Positions 61,748-64,000 of a DNA stretch of 64,000 nucleotides are shown in pieces. Where the stretch lies: contig NC_006038.1 in NCBI RefSeq assembly GCF_000002515.2, forward strand, positions 806,001-870,000, read 5' to 3'. Position 1 is the stretch's first letter. Each line of letters opens with the position of its first letter. Under the pieces are notes generated by a model. The model saw nothing but the letters and a program-made list of their open reading frames with translations. It did not search any database and had not been told where the DNA came from. The stretch is from Kluyveromyces lactis. Taxonomy: Eukaryota; Ascomycota; Saccharomycetes; Saccharomycetales; Saccharomycetaceae. Position numbers and translations under genes: made by a program.

Positions 61748-64000
61748 CTAAACATAGCTGAAAACTTTGTGGAAAAGTTCTTGGATATTCAATGTGTAAT
61801 CAGCGTTCTCTTTCCAAAGGACTCTGTCCATTTCCCTTCTTCCGGAATCCAAGTCAATTTGCTCTAAGCGGTTGATGGTGCTTGTTCTGACGACATTGTA
61901 TCCCGAATACAGGACGATAAAGATGACGATTATCAAATAAGATGATATGAAGTTCGCCGTTTTCCAAACAAAGAAATTCTGTATACCATTCATCAGTAAT
62001 AAGAAAGTCGTTGATGCCATGCCAAAGATACAGAGATATGGCTGGAAAGGAGACTTGTATGGGTATTCTTTGGAATTCCTATCAATTATATCGGGACGTC
62101 TTTTCAAAGCCATGTAGAATCTCAAGAAGGATAAGTTCATCCCGAACCACATTACAACCGAGCCAGTGATACCGATACTGATAAAAAGAAGAAGAGCCTC
62201 AGTGCTTCTCAAATCAAAACACAATAGACTTAGAAATCCTAATGAGCCACAGAATAGAATTGACACATAAGGAACCCCACCATTGGTACACCACGTAAAT
62301 ACACTTGGTGCCTTGTTCTGTGTTGCCATAGAATACAGAGTCCGACTCGAAGCATATAGCTGCGAACTGGCAGCTGAAATTCCTATGCAAACGAATACCC
62401 CATTTATTACATTCGCAAGATCGCATTGTTTTACTGCTTTAAACGCTATCACCCATGGTGATTGATTTGAAGACTCTTGAAAGATATTATCATTCTGCAA
62501 TCGAGTGTTGCAGTTCATTCCACCTAATTGGTCAATGATAAGCATAAACTTTTCGAGATTTTGATCAGTTACTTTAGAGTTGTCTGAAATAATCCGTAAA
62601 AGTCTTGGGTCCCCGGCATATATCACAGTTCCAACCATGAATATCGAGAGTAAATAAAAAAGCACGACTCGCACGAAGATCCGTTTGGTTACGCTTGGAA
62701 CTGCTTTTCTGGGATTCTCGGCTTCCGGTGCTGCAATAAATCCAATTTCGCTACCAATATACGAGAAAATTGAACTGACACTACATGTGATACAACTGAG
62801 CAATACACCGCCGAAGCCACCAATACCCTGCTTGGAACCAGAGCCGTAATCATTAAGATCAAATGTTGGTCTGAAAGGTCCGAATGTGACATCTGGCGAA
62901 GGAGATCGATCCTTCGTCCAAAACTTGAATCCCAAGTATCCGTTGCGGAAGCCACCACAATTGAGAATGAGTACTAGTACGAGCAAGAACAATACTACAG
63001 CCAATTTAAACACACTCATGATATACTCCAATTCAGCATATATTCTTACGTCCAATAAATTAATGCCTGTAAGTACAATAATAAGTATCGTAACGGTAAG
63101 ACCCAAGTATAGATTATCAGTTGCTACTTTCTCGAATGGAGTGTAATATGATATCATTATAGCACTGGCTATCAATTCTGATGGGAAAGCTACAGCATAC
63201 GATAACCAATGACACCATCCTACAGTGAATCCAAACGAATCGCCAACAAACCGTGAGCAGAGACCAGAGATACCTGTAATCAAGGGTATAAACGCCACCA
63301 TCTCTGCAAACGAGAAAAGAGTCGCCAAAATTACTAGCGCACCATACAAGAAACCGATAAAGGCGCCCATAGGACCTGCTATGGAGAACGCTCTTCCAGA
63401 ATTCAAAAATAGCCCGACTCCGATCGTTGCTCCCAATGATATCATTTGAAGATGTCGTATTTTCAATTTACGTTGTAATGATGTATTATGTCTAGATTTT
63501 CTTCTGTGGTGATTGTCTATAGGAACTTCATCGATATTGTCACTAACGGTAACCTCCTGGATTTTCATAATGTCGTTATCCTCAAATTTGAAATCGATGA
63601 AATCAAGCTCTGGCCCTATATTATCAATAATCGCAGTAGAAGCATGAGAGTTTGTATAATTCATTTCTATTTCATAACGCTTGCTGCTAGATCCTGTGAC
63701 TCGTCTTTTATTGAACAAATGTGATATGGCATTTCGCCAATGATGATTCTTCGTTTTTACCACATCGTATCCTTTTGTCAAAATTGCATCTAATTGATTG
63801 AATTGTGGAAGTATGATTCCCGATTCTGAGTTGCTGTTTACCCAGTCCTGTAGCTTGTTCCTAAGTTTGAATTCCCTGTCGCAATTCTTATTGAATTGTT
63901 TGAAATCGGTATATTCCAATGTCTTAGCGGCGGAAGGATTTGCGGCAAAGTACATTTTACTCATGTAAAAACGATCGCTTTTCAAGAGCGACTCGTAATT
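61748..64000 (-). CDS. SSY1: Ssy1-type amino acid sensor, 5'-truncated by window edge
   Basis: Plasma-membrane amino acid receptor of the SPS pathway, related to amino acid permeases. The frame runs to the window edge without a stop, and the first ATG is at 63964, so the N-terminus may extend outside. The visible 751 codons have a long cytosolic N-terminus of about 180 residues, then 12 predicted membrane segments starting at QRKLKIRHLQMISLGA. A long extracellular loop (around 330-380) and a C-terminus with RLEQIDLDSGRREMDR, a block shared with S. cerevisiae Ssy1, follow. The first helix keeps GATIGVGLF. The neighbouring order does not match YDR160W. Confidence 0.85.
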   Translation of the reverse strand, partial: NYESLLKSDRFYMSKMYFAANPSAAKTLEYTDFKQFNKNCDREFKLRNKLQDWVNSNSESGIILPQFNQLDAILTKGYDVVKTKNHHWRNAISHLFNKRRVTGSSSKRYEIEMNYTNSHASTAIIDNIGPELDFIDFKFEDNDIMKIQEVTVSDNIDEVPIDNHHRRKSRHNTSLQRKLKIRHLQMISLGATIGVGLFLNSGRAFSIAGPMGAFIGFLYGALVILATLFSFAEMVAFIPLITGISGLCSRFVGDSFGFTVGWCHWLSYAVAFPSELIASAIMISYYTPFEKVATDNLYLGLTVTILIIVLTGINLLDVRIYAELEYIMSVFKLAVVLFLLVLVLILNCGGFRNGYLGFKFWTKDRSPSPDVTFGPFRPTFDLNDYGSGSKQGIGGFGGVLLSCITCSVSSIFSYIGSEIGFIAAPEAENPRKAVPSVTKRIFVRVVLFYLLSIFMVGTVIYAGDPRLLRIISDNSKVTDQNLEKFMLIIDQLGGMNCNTRLQNDNIFQESSNQSPWVIAFKAVKQCDLANVINGVFVCIGISAASSQLYASSRTLYSMATQNKAPSVFTWCTNGGVPYVSILFCGSLGFLSLLCFDLRSTEALLLFISIGITGSVVMWFGMNLSFLRFYMALKRRPDIIDRNSKEYPYKSPFQPYLCIFGMASTTFLLLMNGIQNFFVWKTANFISSYLIIVIFIVLYSGYNVVRTSTINRLEQIDLDSGRREMDRVLWKENADYTLNIQELFHKVFSYV

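Noticed and set aside
1-64000. Transposons, LTRs, virus-like elements and CRISPR arrays
   Set aside because: No reverse transcriptase, integrase, capsid or transposase-like frame, no long terminal repeats and no regularly spaced repeats were found.

Overview
The window is ordinary nuclear chromosome of a budding yeast of the family Saccharomycetaceae, most likely a Kluyveromyces of the K. lactis type. The basis is protein similarity recalled from memory, compact intron-poor genes, an AT-rich base composition, and a gene order that zips together two Saccharomyces cerevisiae chromosome regions, as expected of a lineage that did not undergo the whole-genome duplication. The species name is inference.

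Left block (about 1-29,400): LYS2 (5' end outside the window), RAD16, CYC8, SUS1 (one intron), YSA1, tRNA-Ser(UGA), MED1, SPE3, HOS1, ALG1, CMD1, AIM3, IML3, ISA2, UBA3, PHO88, VID24/GID4. These correspond to S. cerevisiae chromosome II YBR115 to YBR105 interleaved with chromosome XVI YPR070 to YPR066. Every strand agrees with one inverted ancestral block.

A tRNA-Cys(GCA) gene marks a synteny break at about 29.4-30.3 kb. Right block (30,265-61,571): GRX5, a YPR127W-type pyridoxal reductase that looks inserted, EXO5, PDR12, YSY6, TOS1, SUR1/CSH1, CDC28, IFA38, LGE1, AMN1, LEE1, ICS2. These match chromosome XVI YPL059 to YPL054 interleaved with chromosome II YBR163 to YBR157. The window ends inside an SSY1-type amino acid sensor gene, whose 5' end lies beyond position 64,000.

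The genes are housekeeping: lysine and spermidine biosynthesis, DNA repair, transcription control (Cyc8, Mediator, SAGA Sus1, a histone deacetylase, Lge1), calcium signalling, cell cycle (Cdc28, Amn1), kinetochore, iron-sulfur assembly, neddylation, ER targeting, N-glycan and sphingolipid synthesis, cell wall, and weak-acid efflux. Intergenic space is unusually generous around PDR12, SUR1, LEE1 and ICS2 (1.7-2.7 kb). I saw no transposon, LTR, virus-like element, CRISPR array, centromere or rRNA.

I found no exotic new system. The most interesting signals are a weak branch site kept in the single SUS1 intron, a recurring Reb1-Cbf1 site pair (the same 7-bp spacing beyond the 3' ends of YSY6 and CDC28; 26-27 bp spacing in the PHO88 and YSY6 promoters), a possible small gene just upstream of RAD16, and the rearrangement point at tRNA-Cys.
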